Shown: piece by piece, positions 26,593 through 35,301 of the stretch
Layout of the letters: the number at the start of each line of letters is the position of its first letter
How positions within the stretch are numbered: position 1 is the stretch's first letter
From: Pararhodobacter sp. SW119
GTDB taxonomy: Bacteria; Pseudomonadota; Alphaproteobacteria; Rhodobacterales; Rhodobacteraceae
DNA: 44,784 nt
Direction of reading: 5' to 3'
NCBI RefSeq assembly: GCF_017811755.1
Contig: NZ_JADDJF010000026.1
Coordinates: forward strand, 1 to 44,784
Notes under the pieces: model-generated
What the model was told of the DNA's origin: nothing
The model's input: the letters and a program-made list of their open reading frames with translations, nothing else
Databases searched by the model: none
Translations under genes and position numbers: made by a program

Positions 26593-27477
26593 ATGAAACA
26601 GGCTGGCGGTCCGATCAGCCGGATTCTCGCTTCCATGTCGCAGCCCGATGTCGCCGCCCTGACGCCGCCCGCGCCCGCCGAATGGCCGGGCCTTGTCGAG
26701 CGCTGGGACAACCGCGCCGCGCCCGCGTCCGGTCCGAATGCCGCCGGCGTGGTGATGATCTGCGAGCACGCCTCGAACGCGACGGCCGAGCCTTGGGGCG
26801 ACCTGGGCCTGGCGCCGGACATCTGGGGCACGCATGTCGCGTGGGACATCGGCGCGCTGGGGCTGGCGCGGGGGCTGGCGCAACGGCTGGCGGCGGAGTG
26901 CGGCGGCGCGGTGCTGGTGCATGCGCCGCTTTCGCGCCTCATCTTCGATCTGAACCGGGCGCCGGACCACCCCAATGCGATGCCCGCCCGGTCCGAGGTT
27001 TACGAAATCCCGGGGAACCGGGACGTGACGCCGGCGGAACGTCTGGTCCGTACGCGGACGGTCTGCACGGGCTTTCACGCGACGCTCGCGGCCGAGATCG
27101 CGGCGCTGGTCGCGCTGGGGCGGCGGCCGGCGCTGATCGCGGTGCATTCCTTCACGCCGGTCTATCACGGCCTGCCGCGCGCGGTGGAATTCGGCGTCAT
27201 CCATGACGACGACGAGGCACTGACCCATGCGGTGATACAAGCGGCCCGGGGCTGCGGGCTGGAGACCCGCCTGAACGAGCCCTATTCCGCGGCGGGCGAC
27301 GTGACCCATACGATCCGGTTGCATGCGGTACCCCTGCGCCTCCCGAACACGATGTTGGAGATCCGCAACGACCTGATCGGCAGCGCAGCGCAGCAGTCGG
27401 CGATGGCCGACCGGCTGGCGCCGGTGCTGGCGCGCGCGCTGAAATCGGCGGGGGGCGACGCATGCCGCGCTTCGTGA
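26593..27477 (+). CDS. N-formylglutamate amidohydrolase-like enzyme
   Basis: The 294-residue protein is of the FGase (PF05013) family, metal-dependent amidohydrolases that cleave N-acylated glutamate or related amides. The family block VMICEHASN lies about 48-56, followed by HVAWDIGALGLA, LIFDLNRAPDHPNAMP and VHSFTPVYHG, with the conserved histidines and Asp. The neighbours (glutamate-amide ligase-like, aldehyde and alcohol dehydrogenases) suggest it hydrolyses a gamma-glutamyl or N-acyl intermediate rather than formylglutamate; this is inference. ATG 26593 is used; 26635 is an alternative. The stop overlaps the TRAP small permease start by 16 nt. Confidence 0.88.
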   Translation: MKQAGGPISRILASMSQPDVAALTPPAPAEWPGLVERWDNRAAPASGPNAAGVVMICEHASNATAEPWGDLGLAPDIWGTHVAWDIGALGLARGLAQRLAAECGGAVLVHAPLSRLIFDLNRAPDHPNAMPARSEVYEIPGNRDVTPAERLVRTRTVCTGFHATLAAEIAALVALGRRPALIAVHSFTPVYHGLPRAVEFGVIHDDDEALTHAVIQAARGCGLETRLNEPYSAAGDVTHTIRLHAVPLRLPNTMLEIRNDLIGSAAQQSAMADRLAPVLARALKSAGGDACRAS

Positions 27478-27971
27478 TCGCCTATGTCCGCGCGGTGGAG
27501 CGGCTGAACTACGCTTTCGGCCGGGTGGCGATGTTCTCGCTTTTCGCGCTGATGGGCGTGCTGCTCTGGGGGGCGATCGGGCGCGCGGCCTTCACCCCGC
27601 CGATCTGGACCGACGAGATGGCGCAGTTCCTGCTGCTGGGCTATTTCATGATCGGCGGGGCCTATGCGCTGCAACTGGGATCGGCCGTGCGGATGGACCT
27701 GCTCTACGACCGCTGGTCCGACCGCACCAAGGCCGCGGTCGATGCGGTCACCATCCTGACCCTCTTTGTCTATCTGGGCGTGCTGCTCTGGGGCGGGATC
27801 GAGAGCACGCAGTTCGCGCTGGAATACGGCGAGCGGCGACGCGGGCTCTGGCGGCCTTACATGGCGCCGATCAAGATCATCATGGTCGTGGGCATCGTCC
27901 TGATGATCATGCAATGCACGGCGATCTTCATCCGCGACCTCAACCGCGCGCTGGGGCGAGGGGAGTTCTGA
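27462..27971 (+). CDS. TRAP transporter small permease (DctQ type)
   Basis: The 169-residue protein has four transmembrane helices. It is the small membrane subunit of a tripartite ATP-independent periplasmic transporter. Family residues are visible in TPPIWTDEMAQFLLLGYFMIGGAYAL (WTDE) and AVRMDLLYDRW, where relatives have VR-D. The start lies inside the preceding gene (16 nt overlap) and the stop overlaps the next start by one base (TGATG), so the three genes are translationally coupled. Confidence 0.92.
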   Translation: MPRFVIAYVRAVERLNYAFGRVAMFSLFALMGVLLWGAIGRAAFTPPIWTDEMAQFLLLGYFMIGGAYALQLGSAVRMDLLYDRWSDRTKAAVDAVTILTLFVYLGVLLWGGIESTQFALEYGERRRGLWRPYMAPIKIIMVVGIVLMIMQCTAIFIRDLNRALGRGEF

Positions 27972-29371
27972 TGCCCGCCGAATACATCGCCGCCCTGATG
28001 TTCGGCACGATGCTGATGCTGATGCTGACCGGGCAGCGGATGTTCGGCATCATCGGGTTTGTCGCGGTGGTGGCGGCCATCCTGCTCTGGGGCGACCGGG
28101 GCGGGCACGATCTGGCGTTTTCGCAATCCTTCAAGCTGATGAACTGGTTCCCGCTGATCACGCTGCCGATGTTCATCTTCATGGGCTACGTGCTCAGCGA
28201 GAGCCGGCTGGCCGATGACCTCTACCGCATGTTCCACGTCTGGTTCGGCCCGGTGCCGGGGGGGCTGGCGATCGGCACGATCCTTCTGATGGTGCTGATC
28301 TCGGCGATGAACGGCCTCAGCGTCGCCGGCATGGCCATCGGCGCGACCATCGCGCTGCCGGAACTGCTGAAGCGCAGCTACGACAAGCGCATGGTCACCG
28401 GGGTCATCCAGGCCGGCGCCTCGCTCGGCATCCTGATCCCGCCTTCGGTCGTCATGGTGCTTTACGCGATGATCGCCCGCCAGCCGGTCACGCAGCTGTG
28501 GATGGCGGGCATCCTGCCGGGGCTGATGATGGCAAGCCTGTTCATCAGCTACATCTGGATTCGCTGCCGGCTGAACCCCGCGCTTGGGCCGGCGATCTCT
28601 GACGAAGAGCGCGCCGAGGTTTTGGGACCACCTCGAGTTCGAATTATCAAGGATGCTGACGGAATAATTATCGAGGAGATTGAAGACTCCTCATTCAATC
28701 GCGAAAAGTCTCGTTTGCTGTTGGCTGGACTTCTACCCCTCGCGATCTTCGCGGTGATGATGGTGCCCTTCATCATGGGCTACACGCGGCTGGTCGAAAG
28801 CTCGGTCATCGGGGCCTTGGCGGCGTTTTCGGCCTCGGTCCTCAAGGGGCGGATGACCTGGGCGGTGCTGGAGACCTGCACGCGGATGACGCTGGCGATC
28901 AGCTGCATGTTCCTGTGGATCATCCTCGCGGCGCTGGCCTTCGGCGCGGTCTTCGACGGGCTGCGCGCCGTCGATTTCGTCCGCGCGCTCTTTGTCGAGG
29001 AACTGGGCCTGAACCGCTGGCAGATCCTGATCCTGATGCAGCTGTCCTTCCTGATCATGGGCGCGTTTCTCGATGACACGGCGATGCTGGTCATCGTCGC
29101 GCCGCTTTACGTGCCCATCGTGCGGATGCTGGAGTTCGATCTGATCTGGTACGGGGTGCTCTACACGATCACCTGCCAGATCGCCTACATGACGCCGCCT
29201 TTCGGCTACAACCTCTTTCTGATGCGCGCCATGGCCCCGCCCGAGGTGACGCTCGCGGACATCTACCGCTCGATCTTTCCCTTCGTCGGCGTCATGATCC
29301 TGGGGCTGGCGCTGGTGATGGCATTCCCGCAGATCGCGCTCTGGCTGCCGCAGACGCTGGGTGTTCGGTGA
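27971..29371 (+). CDS. TRAP transporter large permease (DctM type), with low-GC internal patch
   Basis: The 466-residue, about 12-helix subunit forms the ion-coupled channel. Family blocks: GMAIGATIALPELLKRSYDKR, LGILIPPSVVMVLYAMIA and the C-terminal ITCQIAYMTPPFGYNLFLM. Residues about 217-256 (28619-28740) form a hydrophilic, acid-rich loop (IIKDADGIIIEEIEDSS) between helices. That stretch uses codons rare in its neighbours (gga, cca, cga, ata, tca, cta, ttg) and is clearly AT-richer than both flanks, so it may come from a different source. The reading frame is intact. Confidence 0.92.
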   Translation: MPAEYIAALMFGTMLMLMLTGQRMFGIIGFVAVVAAILLWGDRGGHDLAFSQSFKLMNWFPLITLPMFIFMGYVLSESRLADDLYRMFHVWFGPVPGGLAIGTILLMVLISAMNGLSVAGMAIGATIALPELLKRSYDKRMVTGVIQAGASLGILIPPSVVMVLYAMIARQPVTQLWMAGILPGLMMASLFISYIWIRCRLNPALGPAISDEERAEVLGPPRVRIIKDADGIIIEEIEDSSFNREKSRLLLAGLLPLAIFAVMMVPFIMGYTRLVESSVIGALAAFSASVLKGRMTWAVLETCTRMTLAISCMFLWIILAALAFGAVFDGLRAVDFVRALFVEELGLNRWQILILMQLSFLIMGAFLDDTAMLVIVAPLYVPIVRMLEFDLIWYGVLYTITCQIAYMTPPFGYNLFLMRAMAPPEVTLADIYRSIFPFVGVMILGLALVMAFPQIALWLPQTLGVR

Positions 29372-29391
29372 CAAAGGGAGGAGGGTTGGGA

Positions 29392-30078
29392 ATGACCGAT
29401 GAATGGCGTGATCGAGCATTCAATCTCGAACTCCAAATTCAGAAGCTCGAAGGCGAACAACGTGAAGGCATCAGAAGCCTTGAGGCAAGCCAGAAGCGGA
29501 TCGAGGACAAGCTTTCCGGGATACGCTACCTTGCTCTCGGCACTATTGCATTTCTCGGTCTCGGCTCGGGACTCGCTGTCTACCAAGCATACAGCAACAT
29601 CGCGAGTGAAATCGAAGAGCAGGTTCGCGCCCTTGGCGCCGACGCAATAAACGAAAACGTCGAACGGACTACAGAGTTGCGCGCGCAGGCGGAAATCGAT
29701 GCTCAGACCATCCGCGCGCAACTACGGCAAGCGTGCCACGACCCGCGATGGGTTGATGATGTAGGGTTCTGCATATTCAATGTTCTTCCCGAACGCCGCT
29801 ACACATTGAACTACGGAGCGGCTGTAGCGATGTGCGCCGCGCGTGGCGCTCGGCTCTGTAGATTAGAGGAGGTTCAACAAGCATTTGAACGCGGTGCTGA
29901 ATGGTGTGCGTGGGGATGGATTGCGGAGGTGGTCCGGGGACAAAGCGTAACCGACATTTCCGGTACGATTGTCTATCCGTGGCAACAAGCAGAAACATCG
30001 GGATGTGCCCAAGGAATGAATATCCGCACCGGTCAAGATATCATCCGCGGAAACTGGGGTGCTACCTGTTGTCTATAA
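29392..30078 (+). CDS. Membrane-anchored protein with C-type-lectin/Link-like domain
   Basis: The 228-residue product consists of an N-terminal coiled coil (about 10-42), one transmembrane helix (46-66, YLALGTIAFLGLGSGLAVY), a second helical stalk (68-112) and a Cys-rich C-terminal domain (about 125-228) that should be periplasmic. That domain has RYTLNYGAA, then C-x15-A-x3-G-x3-C-x2-G, followed by YPW, Cys 205 and a terminal Cys pair, resembling the metazoan Link module. The piece GARLC and VTDISG also recall FGE-sulfatase folds, which are distant C-type-lectin-fold relatives. AGGAGGG lies 6 nt before ATG. Codon use and GC differ strongly from the TRAP genes on either side, suggesting transfer into the operon. 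Function unknown. Confidence 0.72.
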   Translation: MTDEWRDRAFNLELQIQKLEGEQREGIRSLEASQKRIEDKLSGIRYLALGTIAFLGLGSGLAVYQAYSNIASEIEEQVRALGADAINENVERTTELRAQAEIDAQTIRAQLRQACHDPRWVDDVGFCIFNVLPERRYTLNYGAAVAMCAARGARLCRLEEVQQAFERGAEWCAWGWIAEVVRGQSVTDISGTIVYPWQQAETSGCAQGMNIRTGQDIIRGNWGATCCL

Positions 30079-30104
30079 TCATACCAAACAAGGAGGTAAC
30101 GACC

Positions 30105-31142
30105 ATGACCACGACCAGACGCAAGTTCCTGACCACCGGGGCGCTGGGTGGCGCCGCCACGCTGGCCGCCCCGGCGGTACACGCGCAATCGACGATCCGC
30201 TGGCGGCTGCAGACCTATGCCGGCGCCGCGCTGGGCGCGCAGGTGGCGCTGCCGGCGATCGAGATGTTCAACGCCATCGCCGGCGACGAGATGCAGATCG
30301 ACCTGTTCTATGCCGACCAGCTGGTGCCCACCGAGGAGCTGTTCCAGGCCATGCAGCGCGGCACGATCGACGCCGTGCAGTCCGACGACGATTCGATGGC
30401 GGGGCCGACCGAGGTCACGGTCTTCGGCGGCTACTTTCCCTTCGGCAGCCGCTACAGCCTCGACGTACCGGCGCTTTTCAACGATTGGGGGCTGAACGAG
30501 ATCTGGGCGGATGAATACGCCGCCGTCGGCGTCAAGCACATCTCGGCGGGCGCCTGGGACCCCTGTCACTTCATCACCACCTCGCCCATCACCTCGCTCG
30601 CAGACCTGGAGGGCAAGCGCGTCTTCACCTTCCCTACGGCGGGGCGGTTCCTGTCGCAGTTCGGCGTGGTGCCGGTCACCGTGCCCTGGGAGGATGTGGA
30701 AATCGCGCTGCAGACGCAGGAGATCGACGGCGTCGCCTGGTGCGGCATCACCGAGGCCTACGAGGTCGGTTGGGCCGATATCTGCAGCCATTTTTTGACC
30801 AATAACATCTCGGGCGCGTGGATCGGGCATTTCTTTGCCAACATGGAGCGCTGGAACGAGTTGCCGGAGCATCTGCAGAACCTGATGGCGACCTGCTTCG
30901 AGCAGTCGCACTATTACCGCCAGCACTGGTACTGGGCCGGCGAGGCACGGTTGCGGACGCAGGGCGAGAAGCTGGAGTTGACCTCGATCCCCGATGGCGA
31001 ATGGGCGCAGGTGGAAAGCGCCGCGCGCGAGTTCTGGCAGGAGATCGCGGACGAATCCGAGACCAAGGCGCGCGTCGTGCAGATCTTCCGCGACTACAAC
31101 GCCGCGATGGACGAGGCCGGGCGGCCCTATCGCTACAGCTGA
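30105..31142 (+). CDS. TRAP transporter substrate-binding protein (DctP/TakP type)
   Basis: The 345-residue periplasmic receptor has a twin-arginine-like signal (TTRRKFLTTGALGG...PAVHAQ, cleaved near residue 27). The mature protein begins STIRWRLQTYAG and shares TakP-type blocks: QRGTIDAVQSDDDS, AGAWDPCHFITTSPI, FTFPTAGRFLSQFG and QTQEIDGVAW. TakP relatives bind 2-oxo acids and carboxylates; the ligand here is not determined. AGGAGG lies 8 nt before the ATG. It is separated from the two permease genes by the lectin-like gene, an atypical order for a TRAP operon. Confidence 0.93.
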   Translation: MTTTRRKFLTTGALGGAATLAAPAVHAQSTIRWRLQTYAGAALGAQVALPAIEMFNAIAGDEMQIDLFYADQLVPTEELFQAMQRGTIDAVQSDDDSMAGPTEVTVFGGYFPFGSRYSLDVPALFNDWGLNEIWADEYAAVGVKHISAGAWDPCHFITTSPITSLADLEGKRVFTFPTAGRFLSQFGVVPVTVPWEDVEIALQTQEIDGVAWCGITEAYEVGWADICSHFLTNNISGAWIGHFFANMERWNELPEHLQNLMATCFEQSHYYRQHWYWAGEARLRTQGEKLELTSIPDGEWAQVESAAREFWQEIADESETKARVVQIFRDYNAAMDEAGRPYRYS

Positions 31143-31158
31143 GCCCGACCGACAGGTC

Positions 31159-31213
31159 GCGGGGGGCTGTCTGCCCCCCGCACCCCCGAGGATACTTTCA
31201 GACAGAAAATGAG
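31159..31213 (+). repeat. Rhodobacteraceae GGGGGC-hairpin intergenic repeat, copy 2
   Basis: GCGGGGGGC-TGTCT-GCCCCCCGC (31159-31181) is followed by ACCCCCGAGGATACTTTCAG and ACAGAAAATGAG. It matches copy 1 at 7888. It lies between the binding-protein gene and the ligase gene, 16 nt after the stop, where it could attenuate read-through or stabilise the upstream mRNA end. Confidence 0.65.
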
Positions 31214-31244
31214 CAGCCGAGGGCTGCGACGAGACGAGGGACAG

Positions 31245-32612
31245 ATGCCCGGAAACCTGACGCTGGATGCGCTGAAAGAGGCCTTGGAGGCCGGCGAGAT
31301 CGACACCGTGATCGTGGCGGCGATCGACATGCAGGGCCGCCTGATGGGCAAGCGCTTTCATGCCGCCCATTTCGTCGACAGCGGCTGGCGCGAGACGCAT
31401 TGCTGCAATTACCTGCTGACCGTCGACATGGAAATGCACACCGTGCCCGGCTATGCCGCGGCAAGCTGGGAAAAGGGCTACGGCGATTACGTCGTGAAGC
31501 CCGACCTGGACACCCTGCGCCGCGTGCCCTGGCTGGAGGGGACGGCGCTGGTCCTGTGCGACCTTCTGGATCACCACACGCATGAGGAGGTGCCGCAATC
31601 GCCCCGCGCGATCCTTAAGCGGCAGGTGGCGCGCGCGCGCGCGATGGGCTTCGAGCCGATGATGGCGACCGAGCTGGAGTTCTACGTCTTCGAGAACAGC
31701 TACGAGGCATTGCGCGACGACGGCGTGGGCGGGCTCAGGCCGATCTCGGGCTATAACGAGGACTACCATATCTTCCAGACGAGCAAGGAAGAGCCGTTGA
31801 TGCGCGCGCTGAGAAACGGTCTATATGGCGCTGGGATCATAGTCGAAAACACGAAGGGTGAGGCGGATTCCGGCCAGGCCGAGGTCAATGTGCGCTACAC
31901 CGATGCGCTGCAGATGGCCGATGCGCATGTCATCATCAAGAACGCCACCAAGGAGATCGCGCACAGCCTTGGCAAGTCGGTCACCTTCATGGCGAAATAC
32001 GCGACCGAGAAGGCGGGATCGTCAAGTCATGTGCATCAGTCGCTTTGGTCCTTGGACGGGGCGGCGGCGTTTCACGACCCTGAGGTCCCGCACGGCATGT
32101 CCGTGGCGATGAAGCACTTTCTGGCCGGGCAGTTGGCGCATGTGCGCGACCTGACCCTGTTCCTCGCGCCCTATGTCAACAGCTACAAGCGGTTCACCGT
32201 GGGGCTTTTCGCGCCGACCAAGGCCGTCTGGTCGCGCGACAACCGGACCGCGGGTTTCCGGATCTGTGGCGAGAACACGAAGGCCGTGAGGGTTGAATGC
32301 CGGATCGGGGGGGCGGATCTGAACCCCTATCTGACCTGCGCCGCGCTGCTGGCCGCGGGGCTGGACGGGATCGAGAAGAAGATGGAACTGGAGCCTGAAC
32401 TGCGCGGCGACATGTACAACGCCGAAAACGCGCGCGAGATCCCGACCACCCTGCGCGAGGCCGCGGATCTGGCCGCGACCTCCACCTGGTTGCGCGGCGC
32501 CTTCGGGGACGAGGTGGTCGATCACTACGTCCACGCCGCGCGCTGGGAAGTTTCCGAATCCGAACGCGCGGTGACGGACTGGGACGTGCGACGGGGCCTT
32601 GAACGCGCCTGA
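31245..32612 (+). CDS. Glutamine synthetase-like gamma-glutamylamide ligase
   Basis: The 455-residue protein is a type III-like (PuuA/GlnA3-like) member of the glutamine synthetase family. Catalytic-domain landmarks: ATELEFYVFE, QAEVNVRY, SSHVHQSLW, YVNSYKRF and RVECRIGGADLNPYL. The start HLTL... is replaced by a short N-terminal beta-grasp (residues about 1-100). Family members join glutamate to an amine such as putrescine, isopropylamine or ethanolamine using ATP. The start at 31245 has GAGGG 5 nt upstream. A short AT-richer patch (31811-31862) sits in an otherwise GC-rich gene. Confidence 0.88.
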   Translation: MPGNLTLDALKEALEAGEIDTVIVAAIDMQGRLMGKRFHAAHFVDSGWRETHCCNYLLTVDMEMHTVPGYAAASWEKGYGDYVVKPDLDTLRRVPWLEGTALVLCDLLDHHTHEEVPQSPRAILKRQVARARAMGFEPMMATELEFYVFENSYEALRDDGVGGLRPISGYNEDYHIFQTSKEEPLMRALRNGLYGAGIIVENTKGEADSGQAEVNVRYTDALQMADAHVIIKNATKEIAHSLGKSVTFMAKYATEKAGSSSHVHQSLWSLDGAAAFHDPEVPHGMSVAMKHFLAGQLAHVRDLTLFLAPYVNSYKRFTVGLFAPTKAVWSRDNRTAGFRICGENTKAVRVECRIGGADLNPYLTCAALLAAGLDGIEKKMELEPELRGDMYNAENAREIPTTLREAADLAATSTWLRGAFGDEVVDHYVHAARWEVSESERAVTDWDVRRGLERA

Positions 32613-32676
32613 AGCTTGAACCAGTAGAGCAGGGAAAGAACACGCCGCCGGTGGTCCCGGCGGCAGAAGGGGTGAC

Positions 32677-34065
32677 ATGACACGCATGATCCAATGCATC
32701 TCGCCCGTGGATGGGCGGGTCCATGCCGAGAGGCCGGCGATGCCGCTTGAGGACGTGCAGGCGGCGGTCGCTCGGGCGCAGGCGGCGCAGACGGGCTGGG
32801 CGGCGCTGCCGCTGGATGACCGCATCGCGCGCGTCAAGTCGGGCATCGCGGTGCTGAACGGCATGAAGGAGCGCGCGGTCGAGGAACTGGCCTGGCAGAT
32901 GGGCCGGCCCACGCGCTACGGCGGCGAATTCGGCGGCGTGAACGAGCGTACCGACTACATGGCCGGGATCGCCGCCGCGGCGCTGACGCCGCAGCTCGTC
33001 GAGGAGTCGGACCGCTTTCGCCGGCATATCGCGCGCGAACCGGTGGGCGTGGTCTTCGTCATCGCCCCCTGGAACTACCCCTACATGACGGCGATTAATA
33101 CCATCGTGCCCGCGCTGATCGCCGGAAATTCGGTGATGCTGAAGCACGCGTCGCAGACCCTGCTGGTGGGCGAGCATCTGGCCGAAGCGATGCATGCCGG
33201 CGGCGTGCCCGAGGATGTCTTCCAGAACATCGTGGTGACGCACGACACCACCGAGGCGCTGATCAGGGCGCGCAGCTTCGGTTTCGTGAACTTCACCGGC
33301 TCGGTCGGCGGCGGACAGGCGATCGAGCGGGCCGCTGCCGGCACCTTCACCGCGACGGGGCTGGAACTGGGGGGCAAGGATCCGGGGCTGGTCTGCGCCG
33401 ATGCCGACCTCGACGCGGCGGTGGAGGGGCTGATGGACGGTGCGATGTTCAACGCCGGCCAGTGCTGCTGCGGGATCGAGCGGATCTATGTCCACGAGAG
33501 CCTCTATGACGCCTTCGTCGAAAAGGCGGTCGCCTGGGTCCACAAGCTGAAGCTGGGCGATCCCTTCGACCCCGAGACGACGCTGGGACCGATGGCGAAT
33601 GTCCGCTTCGCCCGCACCGTGCGCGATCAGGTGGCCGAGGCGGTCGCCGCCGGCGCGAAGGCGCTGATCGACCCCGCGCGGTTTCCGGCCGATGACGGCG
33701 GCGCCTATCTGGCGCCGCAGGTGCTGGTCGATGTCGATCATTCGATGCGCGTGATGCGCGAGGAAAGCTTCGGTCCTGTGGTCGGCATCATGAAGGTCGC
33801 GAGCGACGACGAGGCGATCCGTCTGATGAACGATTCCCCCTACGGCCTGACCGCGTCGATCTGGACCGCCGATCCCGACCGCGCCGAGGCGATCGGGGCG
33901 CGGTTGCAGACCGGCACGGTGTTCATGAACCGCTGCGACTATCTGGATCCCGCGCTCTGCTGGACCGGATGCAAGGACACCGGGCGGGGTGCGGCGCTCT
34001 CCACCCTCGGCTATCACTCGGTCACGCGGCCGAAATCCTACCATCTGAAGAAGGTGATCAAATGA
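32677..34065 (+). CDS. Aldehyde dehydrogenase
   Basis: The 462-residue NAD(P)-dependent enzyme of the ALDH superfamily carries IAPWNYPYMTAIN (cofactor-binding Asn), FTGSVGGG, ELGGKDPGLV (general-base Glu) and the catalytic Cys in NAGQCCCGIERIY, where three consecutive cysteines occur. It oxidises an aldehyde to the carboxylate, probably the product of the adjacent alcohol dehydrogenase. AAGGGG lies 6 nt upstream. The last codons overlap the alcohol dehydrogenase start by 4 nt, so both are co-translated. Confidence 0.94.
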   Translation: MTRMIQCISPVDGRVHAERPAMPLEDVQAAVARAQAAQTGWAALPLDDRIARVKSGIAVLNGMKERAVEELAWQMGRPTRYGGEFGGVNERTDYMAGIAAAALTPQLVEESDRFRRHIAREPVGVVFVIAPWNYPYMTAINTIVPALIAGNSVMLKHASQTLLVGEHLAEAMHAGGVPEDVFQNIVVTHDTTEALIRARSFGFVNFTGSVGGGQAIERAAAGTFTATGLELGGKDPGLVCADADLDAAVEGLMDGAMFNAGQCCCGIERIYVHESLYDAFVEKAVAWVHKLKLGDPFDPETTLGPMANVRFARTVRDQVAEAVAAGAKALIDPARFPADDGGAYLAPQVLVDVDHSMRVMREESFGPVVGIMKVASDDEAIRLMNDSPYGLTASIWTADPDRAEAIGARLQTGTVFMNRCDYLDPALCWTGCKDTGRGAALSTLGYHSVTRPKSYHLKKVIK

Positions 34066-35213
34066 AAGTTCCGAAAGCCAACTGGTCCTATCCGACGCTG
34101 GTGAAGTTCGGCCTCGGCCGGATTTCGGAACTGGCCGATCATTGCCGCGCGGTCGGCATGACAAAGCCGCTGCTGGTCACCGACAAGGCGCTGGCGACCC
34201 TGCCGATCACCGCCCAGGCGCTGGACGTGCTGGAGGGGGGCGGTCTGGGCAGGGCAGTGTTTTCCGGCGTCGACGCCAACCCGACCGAGATCAACATGGA
34301 AGACGGGCTCAAGGCCTATCGCACGGGCGGGCACGATGGCGTCGTGGCCTTTGGCGGCGGCTCGGCGCTGGATCTGGCGAAGATGGTCGCGCTGATGATC
34401 GACCAGCCCGTGCCGGTCTGGGATCTGGAGGACGTTGGCGACTGGTGGACGCGTGCCAACCCCGACACAATTGCGCCCATCGTCGCCGTGCCGACCACGG
34501 CGGGTACCGGGTCCGAGGTCGGGCGCGCCGGGGTTCTGACCAACTCGGCCACGCATACCAAGAAGATCATCTTCCACCCGAAGCTGATGCCCGCCGTCAC
34601 CATCTGCGACCCGGAACTGACCGTGGGCATGCCGCGGGCGATCACCGCGGGGACCGGGATGGACGCGCTCGCCCATTGTCTGGAGGCGTATTGCACGACC
34701 TACTACCACCCGATGAGCGAGGGTATCGCGCTGGAGGGCATGCGGCTGGTGATGGAGAACCTGTCGCGCGTCTATCACCGCCCCGACGACCTGGAGGCCC
34801 GCGCCCACATGATGAGCGCGGCGGCGATGGGCGCGGTCGGCTTCCAGAAAGGCCTGGGCGCGATCCATGCGCTCAGCCATCCGATCGGCGCGGTTTTCAA
34901 CACCCATCATGGCACGACCAACGCGGTCGTCATGCCCTGGGTGCTGGACTTCAACCGCGAGGTGATCGAGGCGAAGATCGGGCGCATGGCGGCCTATCTG
35001 GGCATCGATGGCGGGTTCGACGGGTTCCGTGCGCGGATCATGGAGATGCGCGCCGAGTTCGCCATCCCCGAGCACCTGACCGCGCTGGGGATCGACGCGG
35101 GGCGGATCGACGAGCTGACCGAGATGGCGCTGGCCGACCCGACCGCGGGGGCGAACCCCCGCAAGATGGCAAAAGAAAACACGCGTGCTTTGCTGGAGGC
35201 TTGTTTCGGCTAG
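34062..35213 (+). CDS. Iron-containing alcohol dehydrogenase
   Basis: The 383-residue group III alcohol dehydrogenase has the NAD-binding GGGSALDLAK (about 100-109), PTTAGTGSEV, and metal ligands in GTGMDALAHCLEAY and KGLGAIHALSHPIGAVFNTHHG (key residues: the two His of ALSHP and THHG). It oxidises primary alcohols to aldehydes, or the reverse. ATG at 34062 overlaps the aldehyde dehydrogenase stop. It ends the catabolic operon; the stop codon is 13 nt before element B. Confidence 0.94.
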   Translation: MKVPKANWSYPTLVKFGLGRISELADHCRAVGMTKPLLVTDKALATLPITAQALDVLEGGGLGRAVFSGVDANPTEINMEDGLKAYRTGGHDGVVAFGGGSALDLAKMVALMIDQPVPVWDLEDVGDWWTRANPDTIAPIVAVPTTAGTGSEVGRAGVLTNSATHTKKIIFHPKLMPAVTICDPELTVGMPRAITAGTGMDALAHCLEAYCTTYYHPMSEGIALEGMRLVMENLSRVYHRPDDLEARAHMMSAAAMGAVGFQKGLGAIHALSHPIGAVFNTHHGTTNAVVMPWVLDFNREVIEAKIGRMAAYLGIDGGFDGFRARIMEMRAEFAIPEHLTALGIDAGRIDELTEMALADPTAGANPRKMAKENTRALLEACFG

Positions 35214-35226
35214 TCTGATGGCGGGG

Positions 35227-35301
35227 CGCACAAGTTTGTGCGTTTCGACAAGGCATTGACAAGAAACGTATAATCGGCGTCGTTAACCGCAAAGAAACTT
35301 T
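35227..35301 (+). repeat. Intergenic element copy B
   Basis: CGCACAAGTTTGTGCG (35227-35242) is a dyad with one mismatch at the centre pair. Its centre is 17 nt before GGCATTG (35252-35258); 22 nt follow, with TATAAT at 35269-35274, then CGTTAACC (35281-35288), GCAAA and GAAACTTT (35294-35301). Spacings equal those of copies A, C and D. Confidence 0.8.
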
